From Triglochin maritima (taxonomy: Eukaryota > Streptophyta > Magnoliopsida > Alismatales > Juncaginaceae), in the NCBI GenBank assembly GCA_963682175.1, contig OY821775.1, positions 3,534,001 to 3,598,000 on the forward strand: a stretch of DNA of 64,000 nt. The letters are read 5' to 3'. This document shows, piece by piece, positions 10,863-22,530 of this stretch. The stretch's first letter is position 1, and every line of letters starts with the position of its first letter. Made by a program: the position numbers and the translations under genes. Below the pieces are notes generated by a model, which was not told the DNA's origin, did no database searches, and saw nothing but the letters and a program-made list of their open reading frames with translations.

Positions 10863-12521
10863 ATGGCTAGCACATCTAATCACTTAGAGGGTTTATGCAC
10901 CACAAGGCCTCCTTTGCTTAATGGGTCAAATTATGATTATTGGAAAAATAGAATGAAAATCTTTTTAATATCAAATGACCTTAAGTATTGGAAGTTTATT
11001 CAAAATCCATACATACCCCCAAATGAAGATGATTTAGATTCTCTATCTAGGGCTCAAATGAAAGAAATTGAAATGAATTCAAAAATTATGAATATTCTTT
11101 ATTGTGGCCTTAATGAGGGAGAATACAATAGAATTAGGGGATGTGAAAGTGCAAATGAAATATGGCATAGGTTACAAATGCATCATGAGGGTGATAGCAA
11201 AACCAAAGAAACTAGGATAAGTCTCCTCATGCATAAATATGAAATATTTTCTATGCAAATCGGTGAGAACATAAGCGACATGAACACTCGCTTCACCGAT
11301 ATCACTAACTCTCTTTTGATTCTTGGAAGAAGGATAAATGAAGGAGAGATGACTCGAAAATTCCTCCGGTCATTGAGTAACGATTGGGAAGACAAGGTCG
11401 TGGCAATCGAAGAATCGCACGATCTTTCAAAATTGAAGATGGAGGAACTCATTGGAAATCTCATGGCCTATGAGCTCCAATTGAGTCATCGAAGAGAGAA
11501 GGAAGCATCAAAGAAAAACTCCGTGGTGGCATTACATGCAAATTTTGATGAGCCAAGGAGGGTGGAAGAAGAGGACATTGAGGTCCTTGCCCAAGACTTC
11601 TTCAAATACCTCAAGAGGGATAAAGGAGAAAAGAATGAAAGAAGAGGTAGAAGAAGTGAGAAAAGAGAAAAAGAAAAAGAGAGGGAGGAGAGTGAAAATG
11701 AGAGAAGAGAAGGGGAGAAGAAAAAGGAGAGAAGGGAGAGGAGAAAAGAAAAGGAGAAGAGCAAGAGAAGAGAAAGGAAGGAGGAAGCACACAAGGCTAC
11801 ATGGGATGATTCTTCATCACCATCATCATCGTCTTCTTCCTTGCAAAGTAGAAGAGAAGTGGCTCATTCATGCTTCATGGCCATTGAAGATGAACAAAGT
11901 GAGGTAGCTTCTAACTCCTCTAAATCTTATTCCACTAGAAGTAATTCATGTTCAAGTAAATCATATTCTAGTGCTAGCTCTAATTCTAATGCTAATGATG
12001 AATCATATACACATGATGAGCTACAAAATGCATTTCATGATTTAGTTAAACAATATGAGATCATTTGTGAAAAGAACAAAAATGCTAGAAAAACTATAAA
12101 TGATCTCAAATGCCAAATTGAATTAATCATGAATGAAAAGAATGAGGTGATTGCTAGACTTGAATCAAATGAATCATCACTTGCTAGTCTAAGTAAAACA
12201 CCCATTATTGATGAACATGTAGATCTTAAAGCTTCAAATATGCAATTAAGAAAAGATCTTGAAATGTTCACTAAAGGAACAAAAATGCTTGATATGCTTT
12301 TGAGTAGTCAAAGACAATCATTAGCTAAACATGGTTTAGGATACAATGTGCATTTGAAAAACCATGTATCTCATACTACTTTAAATGGCAAGCATTTATT
12401 TGTTAAATCTAGTTCCTCAAGTGTGTGGGCACCCAAAACCAAAATGGTTTGGATTCCCAAAACTAACATTCAAGGACCCAAAGTTGTTTGGGTACCTAAA
12501 TCTACACTTGTAGGAGCTTGA
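10863..12521 (+). CDS. Retrotransposon gag (UBN2-type), unit 4
   Basis: The translation is identical to the other complete gag copies (552 residues). The ORF is intact. Pol is absent, and the hairpin-rich tail at 12522-13153 follows directly. Confidence 0.9.
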   Translation: MASTSNHLEGLCTTRPPLLNGSNYDYWKNRMKIFLISNDLKYWKFIQNPYIPPNEDDLDSLSRAQMKEIEMNSKIMNILYCGLNEGEYNRIRGCESANEIWHRLQMHHEGDSKTKETRISLLMHKYEIFSMQIGENISDMNTRFTDITNSLLILGRRINEGEMTRKFLRSLSNDWEDKVVAIEESHDLSKLKMEELIGNLMAYELQLSHRREKEASKKNSVVALHANFDEPRRVEEEDIEVLAQDFFKYLKRDKGEKNERRGRRSEKREKEKEREESENERREGEKKKERRERRKEKEKSKRRERKEEAHKATWDDSSSPSSSSSSLQSRREVAHSCFMAIEDEQSEVASNSSKSYSTRSNSCSSKSYSSASSNSNANDESYTHDELQNAFHDLVKQYEIICEKNKNARKTINDLKCQIELIMNEKNEVIARLESNESSLASLSKTPIIDEHVDLKASNMQLRKDLEMFTKGTKMLDMLLSSQRQSLAKHGLGYNVHLKNHVSHTTLNGKHLFVKSSSSSVWAPKTKMVWIPKTNIQGPKVVWVPKSTLVGA

Positions 12522-13153
12522 GGAGGAAATTGGTGGTGACCGGGTGAGCTCAAGAGTCAAATTCAAATCCGGTTGCATCACCAAATGAGATTGGAGCTAA
12601 ATTCGAATTCAACATTGGTATAAATTCCTATCTATACAATTCATGTTAAATTAGCTCTAATCTAGCTTCACATGCTTAATTGACATATCATATAGTTCAA
12701 TTCATTGAAAATCATTATCCCTATTCATTGCAAATCATTTATCACATCCATTGATTCTAAATGTCAAATTTTAAATGGATGTTAGAATAAGGCTTAAGTT
12801 GAAACTTAAATGAACTTAACTTGAATCATACTCATTGTTTCCATTTAGCCTTATTGATAGGGGGAGCTTAAATGTTATATCTTTTATTAGAGTAATGAAG
12901 TGCAAAATTTAGGGGGAGCAACTTCATTACAAGACATCCAAATGCTATGCTTAAAGTCTTAAATAATTATTATTTTTGATGGATGTCAAAGGGGGAGAGA
13001 TAATTAAGGGGGTAACTTGGAATTTGACATAAAATTGAACAAAAACTATGCACACCCATAGGGGGAGCATTAATATGCATAGTTTACATATACAAATTCC
13101 ATGTATTTAGATAGAATTAAGATATAGGTTGCCATCATCAAAAAGGGGGAGAT

Positions 13154-14696
13154 TGTTGGCTTTTTGGCCTTAATCTAGGTTTTGATGATTTAATTAACCT
13201 AATCTTAATTATGATGATGTAGAGTAGCACACATATTGCATTGCATATATATTGCATGTGCTAACCTCTACAGGTGATCAAGACTCATGGAAGGAAGGAA
13301 ATCAAGTCAAGATTTGTAATAAAGCTAAATGAAGACTTGTAATCTTGATTTTATTTTGAGTCTTAGGAACATGTGTAAATTGAGCATACAAGAGTTAAAA
13401 ACCAATCACATACACAATAGGTTCCCTATAGAAGTCACACAAGAAATTTCACATTATTTGGACTTCATTAGATCACCCAAACCTTAGTCGGAAATCACTT
13501 ATAAACTTAAACCCAGATTTCCTGTGTGAACCGGTCGACCGAACCAGTTCTCAGTTCGACCGGTTTATAACAGACTCTCCACAGTGATTTTACCGAACTC
13601 TACCGGTCGACCGGTTCTACCTTTTCGGTCGACCGATCCCGGATTTTAATATGGCCGTTTTTCTTGTCGTATTCCTATAACGGTCGTATTCGTATAAAAC
13701 AAACTTAACCCCAAAATACATTCGGTAACCGGTCGAACGAAGACCTTGTTTCGGTCGACCGGTTGAACATATTTTTCAGAAACCAAATTCCCTGCTATCG
13801 GTCGACACATTTCTCGTTCGACCGATTGACCTTTGTCTCAACCGAATCCCCTTTTCGGTCGACCGCTCCATACTTTGGTTCGACCGATTCACTTAAGTAG
13901 AGTTAAGTTCTAGCTCGTTTGTCCGACCGAATATTCTTTTGTTCGACCGTTCTCCTTGAAATCAAGTGAACGGTCGACCGGTTTAGTAGTTTCGGTCGAC
14001 CGGTTCTGGACAGATTTGCAGCCCGATTTTCTGCTTTGTGTATCTTGCACAAAACCCAATCAAATCTATCCCCAACGGCTAGAAAACCTTAGGAGCTTAT
14101 AAATAGAGGATCAAGACTTGTTGTTAACACAACTCTCCAACTCCAATTGTCCCAAAACATTAGAGAGAAACTTCAATCCTCAAAGCTCCCAATTCTACAC
14201 TCTTTAAGCCTAAACTTCACACACTTGATCATATACTCATCCTACTCAAAGTGTGCTCAATTAGAGAGTGAATCCCACTCAAGGTTACATTTGTTGTCAA
14301 GTGAGCAAGGGTCTTGGTGAAAGCCCAAGACAAAGAAGCAAGGATTTCGGTGAAAGCCCGAAGTGTTCCTCTCGGATTGTGAGAGGTGGTGCCAAGCTCG
14401 GCGAGGGTTGTTCGCGAGCTTGAAGACTTGTAAAAGGCGTTGCTCCCGGCCCGGAACGGGGAGGCATAGTGAAGACGCAAGAGGGGCTCGAACGGAGATT
14501 CGAGAGGGGCTTGCAAGAGAGGACGTAGGCGCGGCCGAACCTCTATAAAAACCGACGTGTCTTCCTTGTGGTTTGCATTGTCTTTCCTTCTCTACTTGTT
14601 TGTTTATTCCGCTGCGCATTTGTTTGCTTAATCAAGTAGAACATTAGGGATTAGATTAAAAGTGATTAGTGGACCCATAACCCACACGATCCTACA
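13154..14696 (+). repeat. LTR 4 of the array
   Basis: A copy of LTR 1 at +11658 bp, with an intact polypurine tract upstream and a primer site at 14699. Confidence 0.92.
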
Positions 14697-14748
14697 TTTG
14701 GTATCAGAGCCTTGTTAGCTAAATTCTATACTTAATCGTATTTTTAGC

Positions 14749-16407
14749 ATGGCTAGCACATCTAATCACTTAGAGGGTTTATGCACCACAAGGCCTCCTT
14801 TGCTTAATGGGTCAAATTATGATTATTGGAAAAATAGAATGAAAATCTTTTTAATATCAAATGACCTTAAGTATTGGAAGTTTATTCAAAATCCATACAT
14901 ACCCCCAAATGAAGATGATTTAGATTCTCTATCTAGGGCTCAAATGAAAGAAATTGAAATGAATTCAAAAATTATGAATATTCTTTATTGTGGCCTTAAT
15001 GAGGGAGAATACAATAGAATTAGGGGATGTGAAAGTGCAAATGAAATATGGCATAGGTTACAAATGCATCATGAGGGTGATAGCAAAACCAAAGAAACTA
15101 GGATAAGTCTCCTCATGCATAAATATGAAATATTTTCTATGCAAATCGGTGAGAACATAAGCGACATGAACACTCGCTTCACCGATATCACTAACTCTCT
15201 TTTGATTCTTGGAAGAAGGATAAATGAAGGAGAGATGACTCGAAAATTCCTCCGGTCATTGAGTAACGATTGGGAAGACAAGGTCGTGGCAATCGAAGAA
15301 TCGCACGATCTTTCAAAATTGAAGATGGAGGAACTCATTGGAAATCTCATGGCCTATGAGCTCCAATTGAGTCATCGAAGAGAGAAGGAAGCATCAAAGA
15401 AAAACTCCGTGGTGGCATTACATGCAAATTTTGATGAGCCAAGGAGGGTGGAAGAAGAGGACATTGAGGTCCTTGCCCAAGACTTCTTCAAATACCTCAA
15501 GAGGGATAAAGGAGAAAAGAATGAAAGAAGAGGTAGAAGAAGTGAGAAAAGAGAAAAAGAAAAAGAGAGGGAGGAGAGTGAAAATGAGAGAAGAGAAGGG
15601 GAGAAGAAAAAGGAGAGAAGGGAGAGGAGAAAAGAAAAGGAGAAGAGCAAGAGAAGAGAAAGGAAGGAGGAAGCACACAAGGCTACATGGGATGATTCTT
15701 CATCACCATCATCATCGTCTTCTTCCTTGCAAAGTAGAAGAGAAGTGGCTCATTCATGCTTCATGGCCATTGAAGATGAACAAAGTGAGGTAGCTTCTAA
15801 CTCCTCTAAATCTTATTCCACTAGAAGTAATTCATGTTCAAGTAAATCATATTCTAGTGCTAGCTCTAATTCTAATGCTAATGATGAATCATATACACAT
15901 GATGAGCTACAAAATGCATTTCATGATTTAGTTAAACAATATGAGATCATTTGTGAAAAGAACAAAAATGCTAGAAAAACTATAAATGATCTCAAATGCC
16001 AAATTGAATTAATCATGAATGAAAAGAATGAGGTGATTGCTAGACTTGAATCAAATGAATCATCACTTGCTAGTCTAAGTAAAACACCCATTATTGATGA
16101 ACATGTAGATCTTAAAGCTTCAAATATGCAATTAAGAAAAGATCTTGAAATGTTCACTAAAGGAACAAAAATGCTTGATATGCTTTTGAGTAGTCAAAGA
16201 CAATCATTAGCTAAACATGGTTTAGGATACAATGTGCATTTGAAAAACCATGTATCTCATACTACTTTAAATGGCAAGCATTTATTTGTTAAATCTAGTT
16301 CCTCAAGTGTGTGGGCACCCAAAACCAAAATGGTTTGGATTCCCAAAACTAACATTCAAGGACCCAAAGTTGTTTGGGTACCTAAATCTACACTTGTAGG
16401 AGCTTGA
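14749..16407 (+). CDS. Retrotransposon gag (UBN2-type), unit 5
   Basis: This is the last complete gag in the array, with a translation identical to the others. Its noncoding tail is 16408-17039, with an intact polypurine tract at 17026-17038. Confidence 0.9.
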   Translation: MASTSNHLEGLCTTRPPLLNGSNYDYWKNRMKIFLISNDLKYWKFIQNPYIPPNEDDLDSLSRAQMKEIEMNSKIMNILYCGLNEGEYNRIRGCESANEIWHRLQMHHEGDSKTKETRISLLMHKYEIFSMQIGENISDMNTRFTDITNSLLILGRRINEGEMTRKFLRSLSNDWEDKVVAIEESHDLSKLKMEELIGNLMAYELQLSHRREKEASKKNSVVALHANFDEPRRVEEEDIEVLAQDFFKYLKRDKGEKNERRGRRSEKREKEKEREESENERREGEKKKERRERRKEKEKSKRRERKEEAHKATWDDSSSPSSSSSSLQSRREVAHSCFMAIEDEQSEVASNSSKSYSTRSNSCSSKSYSSASSNSNANDESYTHDELQNAFHDLVKQYEIICEKNKNARKTINDLKCQIELIMNEKNEVIARLESNESSLASLSKTPIIDEHVDLKASNMQLRKDLEMFTKGTKMLDMLLSSQRQSLAKHGLGYNVHLKNHVSHTTLNGKHLFVKSSSSSVWAPKTKMVWIPKTNIQGPKVVWVPKSTLVGA

Positions 16408-17039
16408 GGAGGAAATTGGTGGTGACCGGGTGAGCTCAAGAGTCAAATTCAAATCCGGTTGCATCACCAAATGAGATTGGAGCTAAATTCGAATTCAACA
16501 TTGGTATAAATTCCTATCTATACAATTCATGTTAAATTAGCTCTAATCTAGCTTCACATGCTTAATTGACATATCATATAGTTCAATTCATTGAAAATCA
16601 TTATCCCTATTCATTGCAAATCATTTATCACATCCATTGATTCTAAATGTCAAATTTTAAATGGATGTTAGAATAAGGCTTAAGTTGAAACTTAAATGAA
16701 CTTAACTTGAATCATACTCATTGTTTCCATTTAGCCTTATTGATAGGGGGAGCTTAAATGTTATATCTTTTATTAGAGTAATGAAGTGCAAAATTTAGGG
16801 GGAGCAACTTCATTACAAGACATCCAAATGCTATGCTTAAAGTCTTAAATAATTATTATTTTTGATGGATGTCAAAGGGGGAGAGATAATTAAGGGGGTA
16901 ACTTGGAATTTGACATAAAATTGAACAAAAACTATGCACACCCATAGGGGGAGCATTAATATGCATAGTTTACATATACAAATTCCATGTATTTAGATAG
17001 AATTAAGATATAGGTTGCCATCATCAAAAAGGGGGAGAT

Positions 17040-18582
17040 TGTTGGCTTTTTGGCCTTAATCTAGGTTTTGATGATTTAATTAACCTAATCTTAATTATGA
17101 TGATGTAGAGTAGCACACATATTGCATTGCATATATATTGCATGTGCTAACCTCTACAGGTGATCAAGACTCATGGAAGGAAGGAAATCAAGTCAAGATT
17201 TGTAATAAAGCTAAATGAAGACTTGTAATCTTGATTTTATTTTGAGTCTTAGGAACATGTGTAAATTGAGCATACAAGAGTTAAAAACCAATCACATACA
17301 CAATAGGTTCCCTATAGAAGTCACACAAGAAATTTCACATTATTTGGACTTCATTAGATCACCCAAACCTTAGTCGGAAATCACTTATAAACTTAAACCC
17401 AGATTTCCTGTGTGAACCGGTCGACCGAACCAGTTCTCAGTTCGACCGGTTTATAACAGACTCTCCACAGTGATTTTACCGAACTCTACCGGTCGACCGG
17501 TTCTACCTTTTCGGTCGACCGATCCCGGATTTTAATATGGCCGTTTTTCTTGTCGTATTCCTATAACGGTCGTATTCGTATAAAACAAACTTAACCCCAA
17601 AATACATTCGGTAACCGGTCGAACGAAGACCTTGTTTCGGTCGACCGGTTGAACATATTTTTCAGAAACCAAATTCCCTGCTATCGGTCGACACATTTCT
17701 CGTTCGACCGATTGACCTTTGTCTCAACCGAATCCCCTTTTCGGTCGACCGCTCCATACTTTGGTTCGACCGATTCACTTAAGTAGAGTTAAGTTCTAGC
17801 TCGTTTGTCCGACCGAATATTCTTTTGTTCGACCGTTCTCCTTGAAATCAAGTGAACGGTCGACCGGTTTAGTAGTTTCGGTCGACCGGTTCTGGACAGA
17901 TTTGCAGCCCGATTTTCTGCTTTGTGTATCTTGCACAAAACCCAATCAAATCTATCCCCAACGGCTAGAAAACCTTAGGAGCTTATAAATAGAGGATCAA
18001 GACTTGTTGTTAACACAACTCTCCAACTCCAATTGTCCCAAAACATTAGAGAGAAACTTCAATCCTCAAAGCTCCCAATTCTACACTCTTTAAGCCTAAA
18101 CTTCACACACTTGATCATATACTCATCCTACTCAAAGTGTGCTCAATTAGAGAGTGAATCCCACTCAAGGTTACATTTGTTGTCAAGTGAGCAAGGGTCT
18201 TGGTGAAAGCCCAAGACAAAGAAGCAAGGATTTCGGTGAAAGCCCGAAGTGTTCCTCTCGGATTGTGAGAGGTGGTGCCAAGCTCGGCGAGGGTTGTTCG
18301 CGAGCTTGAAGACTTGTAAAAGGCGTTGCTCCCGGCCCGGAACGGGGAGGCATAGTGAAGACGCAAGAGGGGCTCGAACGGAGATTCGAGAGGGGCTTGC
18401 AAGAGAGGACGTAGGCGCGGCCGAACCTCTATAAAAACCGACGTGTCTTCCTTGTGGTTTGCATTGTCTTTCCTTCTCTACTTGTTTGTTTATTCCGCTG
18501 CGCATTTGTTTGCTTAATCAAGTAGAACATTAGGGATTAGATTAAAAGTGATTAGTGGACCCATAACCCACACGATCCTACA
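17040..18582 (+). repeat. LTR 5, right terminal LTR of the array
   Basis: The repeat ends with CTACA at 18582. The next bases are not a primer site but unrelated sequence starting gtttttacc, so this is the 3' terminal LTR and the boundary with host DNA. Confidence 0.92.
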
Positions 18583-20014
18583 GTTTTTACCTAGGTAAAA
18601 ATGAAATCCAATATGTTTTTCTTCTTCTTTCTAAACGTAATTCTTGTGGGGTAAAATACATAGTGAGAGATTTGTTGAATCTATGAGTTTGTGCGGGGGT
18701 GGCAAATGGCGACAGTCCATGCGGAGGACGTAAGATGTTTTTTTCCTAAACGTTTTTTTGTGTAGACACCCTATTATTGTATTCCGGATATTGATTCGTT
18801 TACCCGTTTATATTTCTTAATGTACGTAAACAGATCAATATACGGAATACAATAATATGATGTCGAAACAAACAAAAAAACGTTTACAAAAAATATAGCA
18901 TCTCACGTTCCCCTAGAGACTGCCGCCCCCTGCCATCCCGCACAAACTCATAGACTCAACAAATCTCTCACTGTGTGAGTAATCATAACAAGACGTCTCT
19001 CACTGTGTGCCAAGTAGTAATCATAACAATCCGCAAAACGTCTTACCCCACAAGAATTACTACTTGGATATAATAATTTGAGTTGATTCATACAATTCTG
19101 ATAAAGATTCGATGTAAATTACATAAAATGTGTATCTTAGCTGACTTGGTCACCAACTAGATGAGAGTAAGATGTGAGTTATGTTTCCACTCCCATAACC
19201 ATAACAAGTTAGGGTTGGCGTATTTTTAAATTTAAGTTAATGCATCGATTGATAGCTTACCCGTTTTCCCGGAGAACGAGACCCCCGATCGACCCGTCAC
19301 TATTTCTTTTTTACCTAGGTAAAAAAGACATCAGTGATGTTTTTACTTAATGAAAACGACGTCACATATGTCGTTTTCAATGTTCATATTTTACCAATTA
19401 AATTTTCAACGTGCATATTCTTATAAATTTTTATTATTAGGTTATTATTTTGAATTATTTGCCTTTTTTAATGTACTTGGCTGCTTACCTCATTTTAAAT
19501 CCTAACAACTTAAAACATGCGAATGAGATTATGATTCGAAAAGTAGTCTTGACTATTTCAAGACAATGGACTTGATTTTGATCGGGTTTTGTTTACTATT
19601 CTGGTAGTTTATGAAAACTTTATTAAGGTACTCTAATCACTAGAGACATCTAATTCGTTGAGATACAATTTACCTCATATCACACTCATCGTGAATCATC
19701 ATATACAAGCCATACACTAAAAGTGTAAGACCCAATCAATGACATTAAGAATTTATTCCTCTCCTCCTATGAGACATAAAGCCACCAACTTTACAAACCA
19801 AAGTCCACTATCTCTAAAAACACTTGAAAATTGCAACAAATCCCTTCTCCAGCAATCCAAATTCCCACTCCCTTCATGATATCCAACCAATTCCAAAAAC
19901 ACAGTCCAAGTGATTCTTTCCTCTTCACTCTTCGATCCTATTACAAACTAAACTATATATCTAACAACATATTAATCCAAAAAAACAATACAAAGACAAC
20001 AAAAAAACACCAAC
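18583..20014. other. Intergenic region between retrotransposon array and ERD7-like gene
   Basis: No gene is seen. It holds a fold-back element (18641-19056), two near-identical palindromes (18584-18601 and 19307-19326) and a 10-bp stem with a 9-bp loop at 19351-19379. AT-rich sequence follows and presumably includes the promoter and 5' UTR of the next gene. A short ORF at 19831-20094 overlaps the next gene's start in another frame and looks like UTR. Confidence 0.6.
18641..19056. repeat. Fold-back element (long imperfect inverted repeat)
   Basis: The left and right halves are reverse complements with interruptions. The outermost match is ttcttgtggggtaa at 18641-18654 against ttaccccacaagaa at 19043-19056. 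Next inward are the arms around 18666-18696 and 18936-18968 (gagtttgtgcggg against cccgcacaaactc). Innermost, around 18746-18890, AAACGTTTTTTTGT and the string around attgtattccg pair with their complements. It resembles a MITE or fold-back transposon; no TSD is clear. Confidence 0.75.
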
Positions 20015-21989
20015 ATGGGATGTTGCAAACCAAGAACAACTTCCCCACTCAAATCTCACAATCCAAAGCTAACCAAGGAGGAGACCATCATTAGGATCCC
20101 AAATGCCTCAGCACATCTCATAGAAGCTGAGAACACTGTTGAATTGGCCAAAGGTGACTTAATTGTGATCAGGCTAATTGACCAAGGCCAACTTCTAGCA
20201 ACCATCATAAGCATTGGGTCCGTCCGGTGGCCATTGACTCGGGACGAACCGGTCGTGAAGATCGACGGTTTTCACTATCTCTTCTCTCTTCCGGACGGAG
20301 AGTCTGGGTTCTTGAACTATGGGGTGTCGTTTGGTGGTGAAAATGGTGTTGATACTGGCGAGCTTGATGAATTCTTGGAGGAGAATTCTTGTTTTTCAGA
20401 AGCTCCAAAGACTTCTTCAGGCGTGAAAGTGAGTTCTAATGCGAGTTTTTGGAGGGTATATGCGCCGAAAATTAGAGACTACAATAAAGTTTTGGAGAAG
20501 GCGGTTGCAGGTGGCACAGGTCAGGCTGTGAAGGGGATCTTTGCTTGCAGTGATGCTTATGCCAACCAGGTAAATATTTGCTAACTTCAGGTTACGTTTG
20601 GTTGAGATTTCTTAATCAATTAAGATCAGGGACACTTATCTTCAGTATGCTATTCATTTTCTGATGAATTAAATGATTATAACTTGCTAGAATCTAGGAA
20701 ATTTCCCACTGGGAAATTCAAATATTGTACTCTTTTGATTTTCATGGAAGGAGATCACATGAAGTTTCAATTCGACATTAGAATACTTAGGCAGCTAAGA
20801 AGAAATTAATTAGATAACTTACCAAGATGGAAATGCAGGTCCACAAGGGAGCAAATATTATTCAGCCTCAAGCTGTTGACCAGCAAAATCAAAAATATTT
20901 GGAGGGAAGTGCAGCAACCAAAAAGGCTTCAACAAATAGCATCAACAGAAGTCTAAAGATGTAGTTTCAAATAGTTGGACCTTCATCTACTTAATTAGAA
21001 TTGTGATTTTAATCGATAATAAGGAGTTGTGCTTTCCATTTTGACTCGAGTATTACCGTGTTTTAGGGTGAGGAAGTTATCTGAGATGACAGAGAAGATG
21101 AGCAAATCTTTCTTGAATGGTGTAATCATAGTCACTGGTTCAATTTCCACACCACTGGTTCAGTCCAAGACCGGAAAAGCGATTCTGGGATCCTTCCCCG
21201 GAACCGTGTTGGTAGCTTCACTCGATGCTGTTAGTAAGTGATTCAATATTAATCCCCCATTGCATCTTAACAAAGGCAGATCGATCGTATTCTAGATTGC
21301 AGTTAGAACGACACATTACACAATCAAAATCTAACACAAGTTTGTGTTTATGTTATTTTCAATTTTGATGGCAGACAAGGTTCTAGACGCAGTAGAAGCC
21401 GCTGAAAGGAAAACCCTTGCTGCAACTGGGGGAGCTGTTGCTGGAGTAGTCTCCAAGAGGTACGCAACCACCTAGGTCCGTTTATATGACTATATCCAAT
21501 TTGTCAAATCCTAAAAAGTAAGATAAATTCAAAAAAGAGAAGAAATGCAATGTTATTTTATCCGAAACATTCTACTGATGTTCTCACTACCTAATGATAT
21601 ACCCGAAAGTCAAACTCTCACCTAGTTATTTCACATCAGAGGAAGTACTAACCAGATCACTATTATTAAAATGGTAGACATTGGTTTAGTTATGCATCAA
21701 TAAAAACTTCTACCAGGAAAAATGAAGCTTGATTGCAAGTGACTAAAGTGCAAACCTCCCCTGTGCACTATCTGTTTACTTGCATTATACAGGGCATCTG
21801 ATACAAGGTTGTTTTTTATAAAGGTTTGGAGAAAATGCAGGACAAGCAACTGAGGATGTGTTTGCAACAGCAGGCCACACATTTGGGACAGCATGGAACC
21901 TTTTCAAGATCAGAAAAGCAGCCACTCCCTCTTCTTCTCTTACTTCTTCTGTGCTCAAGAATGCTATTAGGAACAACCCCAAATCTTAA
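20015..21989 (+). CDS. ERD7-like senescence/dehydration-associated protein
   Basis: The gene has five exons: 20015-20569, 20839-20960, 21067-21233, 21375-21459 and 21824-21989. All introns are GT-AG with consistent phases, giving 364 residues. The C-terminal half (about residue 175 on) matches the plant senescence domain (PF06911), as in ERD7, including the stretch around [12 protein letters not shown] and the end [19 protein letters not shown]7-type proteins bind membrane lipids and help membrane remodelling under cold and drought, from family knowledge. The N-terminus MGCC offers Gly2 for N-myristoylation and Cys3/Cys4 for palmitoylation, which suggests membrane anchoring rather than plastid import. 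The start was chosen because it gives this motif. The 364-bp gap to the next possible start (21990-22353) holds the 3' UTR and no gene. Confidence 0.9.
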
Positions 21990-22530
21990 TTTAGGTCAGC
22001 ATAGTGAACGAGTGATATGGTTCATGGTATTTAAATGATATTCAGTGTGCAGAAATTAGTACTATAATTGTGTGTTTGTGTGATCTCAAGGGAGTTTTGT
22101 TCATGTTTACTTTTACTCCATGTGGTGCATAAAAATCTTTGAATGGGACTGCTTCCAAGGTTGTTTAAATTGACAAGAGTGTTAAGGTTTATGTTGATAT
22201 ATATAATTCAACATTCATGTTGTTTTCGCAAGTTGAGCTAGCGCAGTTTGGTCAGCTAAGAAAACTCTTAAAAATTGGTTGCAATATTGGATTCGGACAA
22301 TAGACTCATAGAATGAGTTTTTTTCTTCTCGCGTCCCTACCATTTCTCAAATCATGCGACGCACCAATTCAAATTCCATTACATTAAAGTCATGGACTTC
22401 ATTGCAAACGCACCATAAATATAGCCCCAAACACTCTAATCCAAGAGCCCCCCAATTCAAACTCCATTGCGACCGTTGCCTTCTCTCCTTCCCATCCATG
22501 ATCAACCCCGCCTCTAGATTGACGGCCAGG

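Larger units (their letters stand above)
1..18582 (+). mobile_element. Tandem shared-LTR array of a gag-only Sirevirus-like Copia retrotransposon
   Basis: The sequence repeats with an exact 3886-bp period: gag starts lie at 3091, 6977, 10863 and 14749, and LTR starts at 1496, 5382, 9268, 13154 and 17040. The order is partial internal-LTR-internal-LTR-internal-LTR-internal-LTR-internal-LTR, so each inner LTR serves two neighbours. Units have a tRNA-iMet primer site, gag and a polypurine tract, but no protease, integrase, reverse transcriptase or RNase H. The gag type, the repeated polypurine boxes and the palindrome-rich LTR fit the Sirevirus (SIRE/Maximus) lineage of Copia, from established knowledge. 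Lack of pol makes it a TR-GAG-type non-autonomous element. The right edge is at 18582, followed by gtttt (18583-18587) as the candidate target-site duplication; the left edge is outside the window. Unequal recombination between LTRs is the likely origin of the array (inference). Confidence 0.93.

Noticed and set aside
1..18582. A satellite or a CRISPR-like repeat system
   Set aside because: The 3886-bp unit has LTR ends, a tRNA primer site, gag and a polypurine tract, so it is a retrotransposon array.
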